Origin: Haplomitrium mnioides
Taxonomy: Eukaryota; Marchantiophyta; Haplomitriopsida; Calobryales
NCBI GenBank assembly: GCA_049999725.1
Contig: JBNGIS010017718.1
Span: forward strand, 1 to 49,972
Direction of reading: 5' to 3'
Length of the DNA: 49,972 nt
Shown: positions 10,713 through 22,463 of the stretch, one piece after another
Layout: the number at the start of each line of letters is the position of its first letter
Numbering within the stretch: the first letter of the stretch is position 1
Notes under the pieces: generated by a model
What the model was told of the DNA's origin: nothing
The model's input: the letters and a program-made list of their open reading frames with translations, nothing else
The model's database searches: none
Translations under genes and position numbers: made by a program

Positions 10713-11850
10713 ACTCAACTTCACCACCAAAAAACATTGATTAAGATTGTTAGGTAGGTGTGCACGTTGTTGGTGCTTTAATTTTCAATTATACTCTTTC
10801 TTTGAGAGCATTTTTAACTAATTGAAACTTGAGGATTAATTCCAATCTAAACGTGACAATGCTCAATAAAATACTATGTGAGCTTCAAGGGTCGTGTTCT
10901 CTTTCTTTGTATCTTCAGCTCGATAATACCTCAAAAGAAAATAAGAATTTTATTTTGTTTGAAAATCTTAGTCTCTTGATTGCCAATAGTATATCTCAAA
11001 AAATCAAAGTGGAACTTCTCATGATTGGCTACACATATGATCAAATTGATCAAATATTCAATAGATTCTGAAAATGTTTGAAATATATCAAGGCTTTACA
11101 ATAATGAGTCTTAGTGAGACACTACAATTGTTTTATAATCCAAAACCACAAGTAACTCTTCTACTAGGGACTTGGGATTTCAACTTGTTTTTGCAACAAC
11201 AACCCTCTTTGGCTCAAAAGATTAATGATATAACCTTCAATCAACAATCCAAGTTCAAGTTGAGTGATTCTGATGCAAACATTTGGAGCAAACAACCATT
11301 GATAGATGAACTTTGGTTTCCTTCAAGTGGTATTCATGAGCTCAAGTGTCTCCCAAAAGTTGAAAAGAAAGTTCTAAGTAAAATGTTAATCCCATTGAAG
11401 GCTTATTTTGAAATCAAACAATCTAAAAAGGAAGCAAGAAAAGTTGATGCAGAAAAAATAGTCTTCATAATTAAAAACAACATAAGTAAGAACTGCTACA
11501 AGTTCTTTACAAATTCTCCCATTTAGTAGTGAAATGAGTTTTTTCTTGTCCAAAGAAAACAACATTCATGAAAGGAAAATAAAAACAAAAAATGTACATG
11601 ATGTAACACAGATCACAATTCTCTCTTTGATTTTCTTCTCATAAGAAAAACCAATTGAAGAAAACTACAATGACCACATTCAAATTTAATTTATTTGAAT
11701 ATAAGGGAAAAAAAAAACAATCCATCCTCAAGTGTTTGAAAGAGAATAAAACAATGTGATCAACATTGAAGAGGATCGAGAGAATCTTTATAAATCTTCT
11801 TAAGTTAACTCCAAAGAAATGAAGACCAATTATTAAAGTCGTTATGATTT
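10708..11850 (+). pseudogene. Transposase-like gene copy A, main piece
   Basis: After the insertion, the sequence follows copy B. The frame 10829-11071 encodes LYLQLDNTSKENKNF and later IGYTYDQIDQIFNRF, parallel to LYLQLDNTTQENK and VGHTYDQIDQIFSQF in copy B. The frame 11074-11526 continues (SLSETLQLFYNPKP, then AYFEIKQSKKEARKVDAEK). The next part is missing: about 470 bp present in copy B around 32040-32600 is absent, and similarity resumes at about 11595 with gatgtaacacagatcac. Stops, a frameshift at 11071-11074 and GHT changed to GYT show decay. The likely role was in DNA transposition (see copy B). Confidence 0.65.
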
Positions 11851-12140
11851 TTCTTTTGAAATAAATATGTCTCTATTGTATTTTTTTAGAGCATACTTTC
11901 AACTTATGTTGTAGTTTACATTTGGTATATCTAATAAAGTATATGAACATTTTCTTAAGAAAATTCTTGTTGTTAAGACAAATTTGTATGTGTATGTGAA
12001 CATTTTAGTGTAAATTATGACTAATTGACTCTTATCATATGTTAATGTACCTAAAACAAAAATGGTAATCCTATTTTGTTCTTCAAACGTTTTGTAATAA
12101 AAAATATTACTATATTTTTTTTCTTGCTAGCCTATTGGCT
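11850..12140. other. AT-rich stretch, nothing recognised
   Basis: Follows the end of transposase-like copy A. No open frame of note and no repeat structure seen. Confidence 0.4.
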
Positions 12141-12900
12141 AGAAGCATTTGAGTGTTTTGACTACTGAATTTTTGGGCATTGTGCTTTGGGATTGATGAA
12201 GCCTCCACCCACTTTGAATATTGAATCTTTTGTTGGCATTAGCTTTGATGCAAAAGTAGAAACCCTTGCACGATTGGACTTTGATATTGAACTCAGAACC
12301 TATTGTGTCTAGGGATTTTGATGCAGAAATCGAAACCCTATGCATTCATAAACTTTGTTGTAGAACTTTGAACCTTCAGCGCCTATTGACTTTGATATAG
12401 AACTCAGACCCTATATGCGCACATACTTTGATAAGAAGTTGGAACCTTATCTGCCCATAGACTCTAATGCAGAACTTGAAACCCTTTGTGTGCGTAGAAT
12501 TTGTTGTATCACTTTGAGCCTTAAATGCACATAGAATCTGATAAAGAGGTCAGAACCCTAGGCGTGCATAGACTTTGATTCAAAAGTGAGAACCTTATGC
12601 GCATATAAACTCTCATGAGGAACTCAGAACCCTATGAGAGAAAAAGACTTTGTTGTTGAACTCTTAATCTTAAGCACACATAAACTTTGATATATAACTT
12701 TGAACTCTATGCAGACATAGACTTTGATGCGCAACTCAAAACCTTCTGCATGCAAAGACTTGAATGTAGAACTCGGAACCTTATGCATGCATAGACTCTG
12801 ATGCAGAACTTGGAATCCTATATGCGCATGGACTTTGATCAAGACCATAGAACCCTATGTGTATCTAGATTCTAATGCAAATTTAGGAACAAAGTGCTTG
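12140..12900. repeat. Diverged minisatellite with palindromic TATGCGCACATA-like core
   Basis: About a dozen diverged units of roughly 55-65 bp, each with a core such as tatgcgcacata or ttatgcatgcatag followed by a gactttgatgcagaact-like segment. The core is nearly self-complementary, so open frames appear on both strands and are not genes. The array lies just 3' of transposase-like copy A, and a related array (33180-33600) lies just 3' of copy B. Confidence 0.8.
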
Positions 12901-13560
12901 TTTAGGATGCTCTAGCCTCTTTTCTTTTAAATATTGACTCTTTTGTACATATGGATTTTTGAATTTCAGACGTTTTTGGATTGTTGATCCTCTATACAAT
13001 ATGACTACTAAATCCTACGTGCAAATGAACTTTGAATTAGAATTGAACTCTAAAACAAAGCTCTAAACTTCTTACAAGGTTTGGTTTATGAAGCTTTTGT
13101 GCTTTCGGACTTCAAGCCGATTCCTCTAACTCTTCGCTTACTTGGGCTGTTGCCCAAGATTTCTATTTATTTTTCAAATACAAAGTTTAGAGTAGGATCA
13201 TGTCTATGCACACATGAAGTTTGAACTACAAATTTATTTTAAAATAACTTAATTTTGAAAATTGTTTGGAATTTATGGCTTTAGAATGTTTTTTATCCAA
13301 ATTTCAAGTTTACGTGAAAACAAAACACAATTTTTGGACTTTTGATTGATATTGAGATTTCCACCATCTTCACAAAAAAACTAGGAATTTCATTCATTTT
13401 TGCATACAAATATTTCATTTTGATCTAATAAACTTGTTGAAATAACCATAAGTTGTTGAAAAACCCTCATAATTCTTTTTTATTTTAGAAAAAGACCAAG
13501 TTTTTTTTTTAAAAGCATAAAAACATTGTTTTGTCTGTAAGAAAATAGTTGATTAGCCTC
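12900..13560. other. AT-rich stretch, no gene seen
   Basis: Mostly A/T with a single further minisatellite-like unit near 13190. Texture resembles 34140-34440 on the far side of copy B, but I could not align them convincingly. Confidence 0.4.
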
Positions 13561-15000
13561 TTCATGGTTCATATTAGTGGAAGTTCAAAATCCTTTTATC
13601 AACAAATAGGGTCTTACCTTTTTGATAAAAACTACCACAACCTATGTTGCCCACCTTTGTGGAATCTTGGCTGCGAGGATCTTGATAATTTGTTGGCCTC
13701 AAATCTGTGATGTGAAATAAATCTTTTTCAAGGAAGATTTTGTCTACATATTCCATGTTGGCTGCCCGTCAGTCCTAGCATTATTATGTTTCTTTCTAGG
13801 TTTGATTTGTACGGTGAAGTCAAACTCCTATAAAGAGCACCCACCTTGCAATTCTTAGTATTTTATATGGTTTATTAACCATTTATGTAGCTCTATTACA
13901 CCACCATGAAAAATAATTTTGTAGTGCAACAAATAGTGTGTGAAACATTTCAGAAAATAAATGATTCATAATGCCTCACAATCTTTTAGAATATATTTTT
14001 TTGTAGTTTAGAGCAATCTACTAGCAAACTAGATAAAATGATCCTTTTATTGAGCATCTATTTGACTTAAGATTGATCCTAAAAAAAAATGCTAGAAGTA
14101 TGAACTATCATATCAAATTTTGTGGACCATCTTGGAGGTACCAATACAAATGCATTCACCAATTGTGTATTAAGTGTATTGAGGCTAAAGAAGTTCTCTT
14201 CAAAAACTTGGTGAAGTAGTTGGATTGAGTAAGTATCCTCTTTATTTAACTTGTTTTCTATAGACTAATCAGTTTCATAATCCTATTGCCTAAATGTTTT
14301 TGACATATATTGGTCATTTTTGTAGTATATCACTACTCCAAATGTTCTGAGCCTCAAGGTTAAATCTTCCCAAACATGGGTTACCTTAGCACTATACAAC
14401 TAAGGTCTACTTATCAATAGAGGATATGGGAAAGTCTTGGTTGGTCTTATAGTTGAGTAACTTAGCGGGAATTTCTTCATTTCTATTCTAGTTGTGACTT
14501 TGAGATAGGCACCCAAGGGTTTAAACCTAAATTCATTTGCTAGTTTCATGATTGTTGCAACTTTGAAAATTTTGAAACCCAATCCATGGGTTGTTTTTTC
14601 AACAATGACATTGACATGAGCCTTCATTCATTGGGACTAATCACAATGTATGACCAATAATCTATATGTCAATTTTATATATGTCTTTCTCTTCACACAC
14701 CATTATTAAGTTAGCAATCATGCTTATATATAGTAATCATTTTGTACTCTATGGCCCATCAACCTTTCTTTTAGTTGCCTTATATAGGAATATCACATAT
14801 CAAATATCCAATAATGGCAATTTCTTGACAATCCCTCATACCTCCATTGATGATATATGGCATCAATGCCATTCCTTTATTCTTACTTGGTGCAATCTTC
14901 TCCTCTTCATTTACTTTTTACTCTTGAATGTATTTTTGGCTTCATGCTATACCTCTTTTTTGTCCACAACCTTCAATTTCTTATTTACACTACCTTTCTA
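13560..15000 (-). pseudogene. Very degraded Ty3/gypsy-like pol debris (tentative)
   Basis: On the minus strand, pieces in three frames recall a gypsy pol. THGLGFKIFK (in 14400-14627) suggests the glycine-rich patch some plant gypsy elements carry between protease and RT. IYYKNDQYMSKTF, LVPPRWSTKFDMIVHTSS and VKYMLNKRIILSSLL loosely recall RT/RNase H segments. Stops are frequent and no catalytic motif is intact. The likeness is by eye and the order is not fully canonical, so this is weak. It could be unrelated AT-rich sequence. Confidence 0.3.
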
Positions 15001-16858
15001 TAAAGAATAAAATAGTTTAGGGTTTTCTTGTTGATAGCCAAAATTCTAATCCATCACAAATCTCGTAATTGTTTTTTCTTTGGATCAAATTCTTCTACTT
15101 TTTTTTTTCTTTGATCTTAGTGTTTTCCCTTGCCAACACTATGTAATAGTCTACTATTGAAGAGGTCTCTATCGTAACCTATTTTGTCATGTGTTCCTAT
15201 TTGTTCATTATACAATTGACGTTATTGGCAATTTTAGTATGAGTCGAGTTTGGAACAAGATCGAGTATTATAAGCAAAAGACACTAATTATCTAATTGAC
15301 CTTTTTTTAATTGTTGATGCACAATATATCCTACATCATTTTTTCTTTGTCTTATGACAATTTGGAGAAATGTCTCCCAAGTACTCACAATTCTAGTATA
15401 CCACGATCCAAGTTTGGATTGGCAAGTCGCTCATTACTATTATAGATCTTGGCTTTGAACAATATGTTGATTGGACCTATCCTAGATGGTTGATTTATCA
15501 CAATTGCATTTTGGAAAAAGCTCACATTAACATTCTTATTAAGATCATTCTATTCTTTCTCTTTGTTCAATTCATCATCTTCTAGGATTCTAGTAGCTCC
15601 ATTTGTATCAAAAAACCTAGCCCAAACTCACAAAGTGTTTGGATCTTCTTTATTATTTTACTTAAACTTATCCTCTATATTATCTTTGTATACTATTTAT
15701 GCATCATTAGAAAGCCGCTTCCAAGACAATCATGGAGTATATGACTCAAAACAACAAAAAAAACTCTTAAAGGCCATAATAATGACAAGAGGAATGAATC
15801 TTTCAACACCTAATTTTTGAAAGAAGCAAAAACTTTTGTAGGAACTATAAAGATGGTAGAGAGTATGTGACATAGCTCTACACTTTTTCTTGGAGTTCAT
15901 GCATCCACAACAACCTCACAAAAGAGCTCTTTGGATCTCCTCTTTCACTTCAGAAATTGTTTTTCTCATTCTCCCTTGAAGGTTATAGGGATAGTTGGCC
16001 AAAAGCAATTCAGTCAACTCATAGAAGAATTTGAAGTAGTTGAAGTCAACATAGATAATGGAAAGAAAAGAGGAAATTTTGGATAAGATAGGTTTCACAT
16101 TAAGTGAAGGAGATAAGAACACCACGACGAGAGTTTCTAATAGAAGTCAAAGGAAAAATCTCTTCAAAAGAATTGCCAAAGGAAAAAGACTGCAAGGAAA
16201 AAGAGACAAGAGAGTCATAGATGGACAGTTACAAAGAATGGAACATGGTAATGTATGAAAGAATAGTGTTAGACAAAAGAAGAGGCAATGAATAGACTAG
16301 AATCACTAATGGGTAAGAAGTGAAGACTTATTAACAAGAAGCAACGAACAAACAAAGGCACAGAAGGGAAAATGACCATGTAGTAGGGGAGGCATTACCT
16401 TCTTGCAGAAGATCTTATAAGTCGAGAGCAAGTGGAGGAAAGTGTATAAAAGCATTCCTCTCCTACTTGCTTTCAAGATGGCTCCTATGCAAGGTACAAG
16501 GATATTGCATAATCCGCTTCTACTAGACCTAGGTAAGGGCTACAACTTGGTTATATAGCTAAGTTTAGTGTGAGGCTAAGAGGTAAGTTTAGCTTAAAGG
16601 TTGGCTTGTCCTTCAACATCTAATATATAGTTTTACTTCTCTAAACAACATGATTCTTCATTTTTCTTTGTTGTTGTTTTTTCTTCTTCTTTGCTTGCCA
16701 TGTTTAGTGCCACTACTTCTTATCTCCAATAGTTCAATACTTCAATGAAGCAAGAGGCTCTCTTATTTTTTCTTGTTCGGCCCAACCTTCCATTATCACC
16801 TTTCTTTATTTTCTCTCTTTGTCAAGGATTTGTCTTGCAAGTCTGTACTCTATAGGAG
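15001..16858. other. AT-rich intergenic DNA, no supported gene
   Basis: Short frames only (for example 15563-15820 plus and 16058-16258 plus), none with recognisable motifs. A TATA-like gtataaaagc occurs near 16445 on the plus strand without a convincing downstream gene. Confidence 0.4.
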
Positions 16859-17762
16859 TGGCCGTGTTAGTGCCTGCGCGCTGCATAGAATATCCAGTCG
16901 AAGCTCAAGGTGGAGTGGGTGGCCAGCAGTCGTGGGGACTGTCTTCCAGAGGTGGAAGTTAAAGAAATCCTCTTCCAAGCCTAAGGAAGTAAATTCAAGG
17001 CTTCATGCGAGGGAAGTTGAAAAACTATCTGACTAAGGTTGGGCTGCTAAAGGATTGGAGGAGAACTAGAGTGGTTGATGGGAGCTGAAGGAGGATTGAT
17101 TGGTTCTTGAGAGGTGGAAGAAGATTGTATTGTTGGCAAGGCAGTGTGCAAGTCCAGTGTTTTCCTGTTTACGTGTGTTGTTTAGAGTTATGTTCTGTAT
17201 GTAGTTTTGTGATAGTCTTAGTTGTAGAAGGCTTGTATTTCATTTGTCCAATCCTAAGAACACCCTGGACAGGGGAAGTCAGGACTACCCACATTGTAAT
17301 TGTGATATTTGGATACTGGGACTTGCTCCCTTTTGTATAACAAAGTGATTGGGTCTAGTTCTGGACTGTAGAATTATAAGACAAAGTGGTTCAGCAGCAT
17401 TACAATCTTTTCGTGGGTGGGTTGTTGAGGCAATTGTGGGCTAGTGGCCAAGATCGTAAGGCAACCACAAATCAACCAGAGCTTCCCAAGAGACCACTGC
17501 AGCCAAGAATCGGATGCTCTGTCCCATCGTCCCATGTCTTCCAAGTGGCACCTTTCGAGGTTAAGGCCTGAAGAAGGGTTGTGATCAGCATCTGTGGGCA
17601 TTGGAGGTGTTGTGCAGTCTTTCCTGTCTGGTAAGCAGAAGTTGGGGTCCATTCGGTGCAAAGCCCCTCCCATAAAAGGTCTCGAAACACTAAGTCAGCC
17701 CTTAATCAGAGGTAGCTCCGTCGTAAAAGAGTTAAGGCTCTGACCGCGGGGCTGATATTACA
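16859..17762 (+). repeat. 5' LTR of the non-autonomous element
   Basis: Starts TGGCCGTGTTAG and ends ATTACA immediately before the putative primer-binding site. It matches the 3' copy up to about 17515, with a ~34-bp segment present only in the 3' copy (23019-23052). The exact start is uncertain because aggag precedes both copies. Confidence 0.55.
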
Positions 17763-17785
17763 TTTTTTTGGCGATTACGGCGGGA
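17763..17785 (+). other. Putative primer-binding site
   Basis: The T-run then ggcgattacggcggg follows the LTR end ATTACA. It resembles the TGGCG...CGG sites used by some plant Ty3/gypsy groups but is not a perfect match to a tRNA I can name. Confidence 0.35.
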
Positions 17786-18340
17786 CAAAAGAATTGTGGA
17801 ATAGTAACATTGCAATTATTTGTGGAGTGAAACAGTGGAGCAAGGGAAGAGAGTCTGGAACTCTGGGAGCAGCCTAGCCCTAAATTGTGAATTCTCCACA
17901 AAGCTTATCTCTTTTTATTTCATGTTGCCCATTGTTCTCCAATCCTTTTTGTTTTTTTTTCTGAGAATAGCTTTTTGGTCATCATTATGGTGAGGTATGG
18001 TTATGTTGGAGAGACTAATCCAACACTTAACCCAAACAAAGACTACCTTTATCTAACAATAGAGAAGAAATATTGAAAATAATTGACATTTGAACAAGAT
18101 GATAAAAGCTTTCACCAACATATATGAATGTTTAATTGATCCACAACAGAGGCAAACAGTCATTTTTCCTTGTTGAAACTTTCCTATATCCTTCTTGATT
18201 GTGTACAATTGTAGCATCATTCTGCCTTGACACCTTGCGATGATACTTCTTTTTACTCAAAAATGACTTTACAAATAAATGAAAATCTAGATGACAAAAA
18301 CCAAGAACTCCGATCAACAAACAAAGTTTCATGGGAGAGC
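17786..18340. other. Leader remnant then AT-rich DNA
   Basis: To about 17960 this may be element leader. Beyond that it is AT-rich with no gene. Confidence 0.35.
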
Positions 18341-18800
18341 ATTCACATGCTACATAAAAATTGTATTCAAATAGCAAAGCATATACCAAAACCAATAACC
18401 CTCTATTTCCTATAAAGTAAAGTGAGAGACTTTATATATTGCACAAAAACTGTATTTAAAAAATGAAAAATATACTAAATTTGATAGTCCTCATATTCAT
18501 AAATGCATTAAAGGGTTATTTGTTTTGGTACATGTTTTTATCTAGCATGTGACTTCTCTCCCACATTTTTTGTATGATGTAAAGTAGGAAAAAACTCACA
18601 TGCTGCAAAAAAGTTTATTATTTAAATATTATTTATACAAGTATTGTTTTAAACTATTATTTAAAAATTATTTATATGCCAAACCCAATAACTCTCCAAT
18701 GCTTGTAAAGTAAAGTAAAGTAAGAAAGAGCTCATATGCTTGACAAAAAAAATGTATTTAAATAACAAGCATGTACTAAAATCAAAATTCAAATACATAG
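18340..18800. repeat. ~90-bp satellite, short array with an inverted unit
   Basis: Units carry attcaaatagcaaa, then accaaaaccaataaccct, then tataaagtaaagtg. Two direct units lie at about 18345-18470. A unit in the opposite orientation is readable at 18508-18600 (gggttatttgttttggtaca), and diverged direct units follow to 18800. The same satellite occurs at 37015-37360. Confidence 0.75.
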
Positions 18801-18823
18801 ATAATAAGATGATAGAAGGTTCA

Positions 18824-19168
18824 TGTAGTAATACAAGCATGATGTTGTGCTATTCATAAGAAATAGAGAGGAGTGAAGGAAGTGGTAAAGGGTTATTTAT
18901 AGGTTTGAATTGAGATAAGATTACTCGCTTTTGAAGTTACTTTTAGAGCTTTTAGAAATGAAATTAGAAGTGACTTCTAAGTAAGTAATTTTAGAGTTGA
19001 AATTAGAAGTGACTTCTAAGTGATCAATTCTAGGGTTGAAATTGGAAGTGACTTGTAAGTGAAGAAAGAGGGATGACACCTTCTTCTATTGTATAAATAG
19101 AAGGGCTTTATAGCCTCACTTCTCATTTTGAAGTTCCTCTTGAATCACTTAGGTTCTTTGATTGCTTG
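18824..19168 (+). repeat. Gypsy chromovirus LTR fragment (3'-truncated)
   Basis: Starts TGTAGTAATACAAGCATG and matches, on the opposite strand, the LTRs at 42905-43300 and 38308-38740. This includes the gaaattagaagtgacttct segments and the TATA box tgtataaatagaagg (about 19099-19113). Similarity ends near 19168, so the U5 end is missing. It stands alone, as a truncated solo LTR. Confidence 0.8.
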
Positions 19169-19380
19169 TGTCGGTCGGGTGTGTTTGCGTTTTTTTTTTT
19201 TTCTTTTGTGATTGCTGGCCTTGCAACCCTGTAAATTCTCTCAGTTTGCATTAGTCAATTGTCTCCTTCTGTATTTTATTGCTTTAGTGTTGTCGTGACA
19301 ATCCTGCACCTCTCTACTCTTTCTCATTTTCCTTCTCTTCCTTTCTTTTCTGCTTTCCCCAAAGGATGTCCTGGATCATG
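19169..19380. other. Pyrimidine-rich tract
   Basis: Mostly T and C on the plus strand, switching to GA-rich DNA at about 19365, like the switch near position 125. Confidence 0.5.
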
Positions 19381-19879
19381 CAATGCAAGGGGGAGCCCTG
19401 TGGAATCCAGAGGAGTCAGGCAAGAGGGCTAGCAGGAGGATCAAAGGAACTTGCAGCAACGGGGCAGAGGCAGGGCTGACAAGAGGGAGCAAGAACAATC
19501 AAGTTGATGTGAGAGGGAGATCAGAAGAAAGGAGCCAGCCACAATCGAGGAGGAATCCACGAGAGGAGTACGGGAGATGAAGGCGAGGGGGTGAAAGTCG
19601 GGATGCAGAACAGAGGAGCCAATAGTTTGGACCACTGCATCCTCAATTCACAACCATTCGTGGCCTGCAATATCTTGATAGAGAGAAGAGCTTGAGGCGA
19701 TCGTAGTGCAACTTGAATCGAAGAGAATGGGGTAGAAATAAGGAAGAACGACCCTCGGGAAGTTAACCGATGGCCGTAGTCCCGAGGATTTCGTGGAGCG
19801 CTGCGGAAACATGGCAGCCCACCGCACTCCGAGGAATCTGACGGACGACGTGGCAGCTCTTGTGGGTCTGAAGAGTTCG

Positions 19880-20430
19880 ATGGGATCTCGCCTCCCTACA
19901 TGAGGATCCCTAGTTAACGGAGATCCGATCAGCCTCCCTATGTGGGTTCCCCACTTAACAGGGATCAGTGAAGGAAGGTCCGATGGGTCTGAAGTGATGG
20001 CGAAACAGGGATAAGCGAAGCAGTAACCAGACAAAGAGGTGACTTGTCACTATTCCAGCGGCATGGAGGGTTGTTTCAAGGCCAAGCGGGAAGGGTGAAG
20101 CGGCGACTGACAAAGCAAGGACTGGTCACTATTACAGCGGCATGGAGGATTCTTTAAGGCAACTGCGAGGTTGAGCAAGAAGGGCGAAACAACGACAGAT
20201 CATAGTTACGGACTCAAGGACTCCGTGGGGAGCTCCGGAAACGTGGCAGTCCCACCACGCTTCACGGATTCAAGGACACGTGGCATTCCCAAGGAGTCCG
20301 CGGGCCTTAGCGGAAAATAGGGAAGCCCCAAGTAAACGGGTTCCGATTAGCCTCCCTAAGTGGGGAGCCCTTGTTAACTAGATTCCGATCAGCCACCCTA
20401 CATGGGGAGCCCACTTAACGTGGATCCGAC
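19880..20430 (+). repeat. Dispersed 42-bp monomers related to the array at 8979-9137
   Basis: Units such as 20346-20387 and 20388-20429 begin ttccgat, carry tggggagccc and end near ttaac; a similar pair lies at 19880-19975. The layout (ttccg, gtggg, then ggttaa- or gttaac-like) matches the 42-bp halves of the 84-bp repeat in the other LTR-type insertion, which links the two elements. Confidence 0.65.
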
Positions 20431-21063
20431 GAGAAGCTAAAACAGAGACCAAGGAGTGAAGGGCGAAATGACGTTGTATCGCTTATTCGGCAAAGCGGGG
20501 GAAAGTTCGACAGAGTAAGGTCTTAAAGTTCAACGGGAATCTGCGACGCGCATCGTTCTTATCACAAGGGGATTGCCAATCGGCGATATAGTGTAGGTCT
20601 AACAAGACGAAGAGCGGGGGGTGCCGAAAAGGTGATCTAGCGACGATCCGGCTAGAACAAGATCAAAGAGGGCCGAAAACGTGATCAAACAAAGTTCCGG
20701 CCAAGGGAAGATCAAAAATAGTGAAAGGTGATTCATCGACAATATAGCCAGAGGAAGATCAGGAAATGGCAAAAAGGCAATGAAGCGACGATCCGGCCAG
20801 AGGAAGAAGTGAGGGACCAACAGCTGAAAAGGTGACGTATTATAGTTCCGGCATTGGCGAGGACAAAAGTTCGACGGGGCAAACTGAATGTTCGAAGGGG
20901 AATAGTCTGCCATAGTTCTTATATCAAACGGAGAAAAGAGTTGAGCGAAGGAAGCCTCAGTTCTTATGGCGAGCGGGTTTTGAAGCGGCGACCAAAGGTA
21001 CCGTTCGTACTCGACGATTGAATTATTTGACGGATGACATGGTGCCCAGCGGTGATCCGAGGG

Positions 21064-21313
21064 TTCCTGCGGGTCAGCGATGGGTCAACTTCAGAGTCCG
21101 GTCAATGCGTCGATCCGCCTACCCCTTTGCGAGGCGGCGTCGGACAGCACAGTATCGGATGACGTAGCGACCGGAGGTGTTCTGAGAGGTCCTGCGGGTC
21201 AGCGATGGGTCAACTGCGGAATCCGGTTAATACGACGGTCCGCCTACCCCTTTGCGGGGCGACGTCGGACGGCGTTGTGCGAATGATGTGGAAGGCAGGA
21301 CACGTGACAACCT
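21064..21313 (+). repeat. 125-bp tandem duplication
   Basis: The segment tgcgggtcagcgatgggtca starts at 21068 and again at 21193. Both copies carry gtccgcctacccctttgcg-like sequence. Confidence 0.85.
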
Positions 21314-21894
21314 GTGGTGTTCCGAAGAGCGACGGCGAGATTCCGAAGAGCGACGGCGGGGTTCCGAGGGAGTTTGCGGACATGTGGCAACCTGTGGTGT
21401 TCCGAGAGCAACAGAGAGGTCCCGAGGGCGACGGCAAAGTTCCAATGATTGACGGCATGGTTCCGGAGGAGTTTGCGGACACGTGGCAGCTGGCGGGTGT
21501 CCGTGAGCTCTTGCGGAAGCATAGCAGCTTGCGAGTGTCTGCGAGTGATCGCGGGGGCATGGCAATGAGGATAATCAAGGAAAAATTAGGAATCTGCCCG
21601 CAAGATGCGACGGTTGGCCAATCTACGGGGTCGATCTACGAATCCAATCCTATCCCAAGTAAATCTCTTCAGATTTCTCTACGGAAAGACCTCCTCGACA
21701 ACTACTTTGGATCTGCGTTCGAACTGATGCTTCAAAGGAATCAAACCAAGATTGCGATGGGATTGCTGAGGCATCCAAACGGCAAGGCGATCCTGATCGC
21801 AAATCTGCAAAGGAGAGCACTACGAATCGAAGGCAGAGTTCAGCCAAGAGTTCTCCAAAAATCTTCCTTCCCCAATCGTGAATGCTTCAACTGA
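21205..21894 (+). other. 229-codon open frame, probably not a gene
   Basis: The longest frame in the GC-rich interior. Its first third is encoded by the 125-bp and 21-bp tandem repeats, giving repeated PKSDGE/GGVP-like stretches. The rest has no motif I recognise. Long frames arise easily when repeat lengths are multiples of three, so I treat it as unsupported. It could be a remnant of an element-specific protein. Confidence 0.2.
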
Positions 21895-22463
21895 TATCGT
21901 TAGATGCGGGCTGACTGACAGGTGTCAGCTTCTCAAGAAACAGAGGCCAACGAGAAAAACGGCCAAGTCCAACGAGGAAGAAAAATACGCTCTTGATCAA
22001 GAAACTATTGGGAGTGACGCGCGCTGCATGGGGGGTATAGCTAGGATCACTGCCAAATTAAGCGGGTTGTTGTTCATGCAAAATTGAGAGTGGGAGACCA
22101 AACTCCAGAGGAAGAGGCAGCGAGGTAGAGAGGAGAGGATTCTAGAAAAGATTTACGTAAGGGAGTGGACTCGTGCAGGGGGACTAGCGGGGGTGGAGGT
22201 GGACTAGAGAGGCGGTAAGAATCGTTGAACGTGGAGCTCTAGAGTCTCAGGCGATCCAGATGGACACATCTTTGCAGGTGGACCAAGCATTCGGAGGTGG
22301 ATTGCTATTTTAATATGAAGGGAGTTATGTCGTCTTGAATTTGTGGGAGGCTGCCAAAGGGGGATCTTGGGGTCGTCTCAGCTTCGTCCATGTAGGAGCA
22401 TCGATCATAGGGGCGCTTGGGGGCATTTCTGATCTTATTTCTCAAGTGGAGTCAAGAGAGGAG

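Larger units (their letters stand above)
19381..22463 (+). other. GC-richer interior of the LTR element, no recognised gene
   Basis: Clearly richer in G and C than the surrounding AT-rich DNA and full of short tandem units. These are 42-bp monomers at 19880-19975 and 20346-20430, a 79-bp duplication near 20035-20190, a 125-bp duplication at 21064-21313 and 21-bp units at 21318-21490. No gag, protease, RT or integrase motif was found on either strand. A polypurine stretch sits at its right end beside the 3' LTR. Confidence 0.5.
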
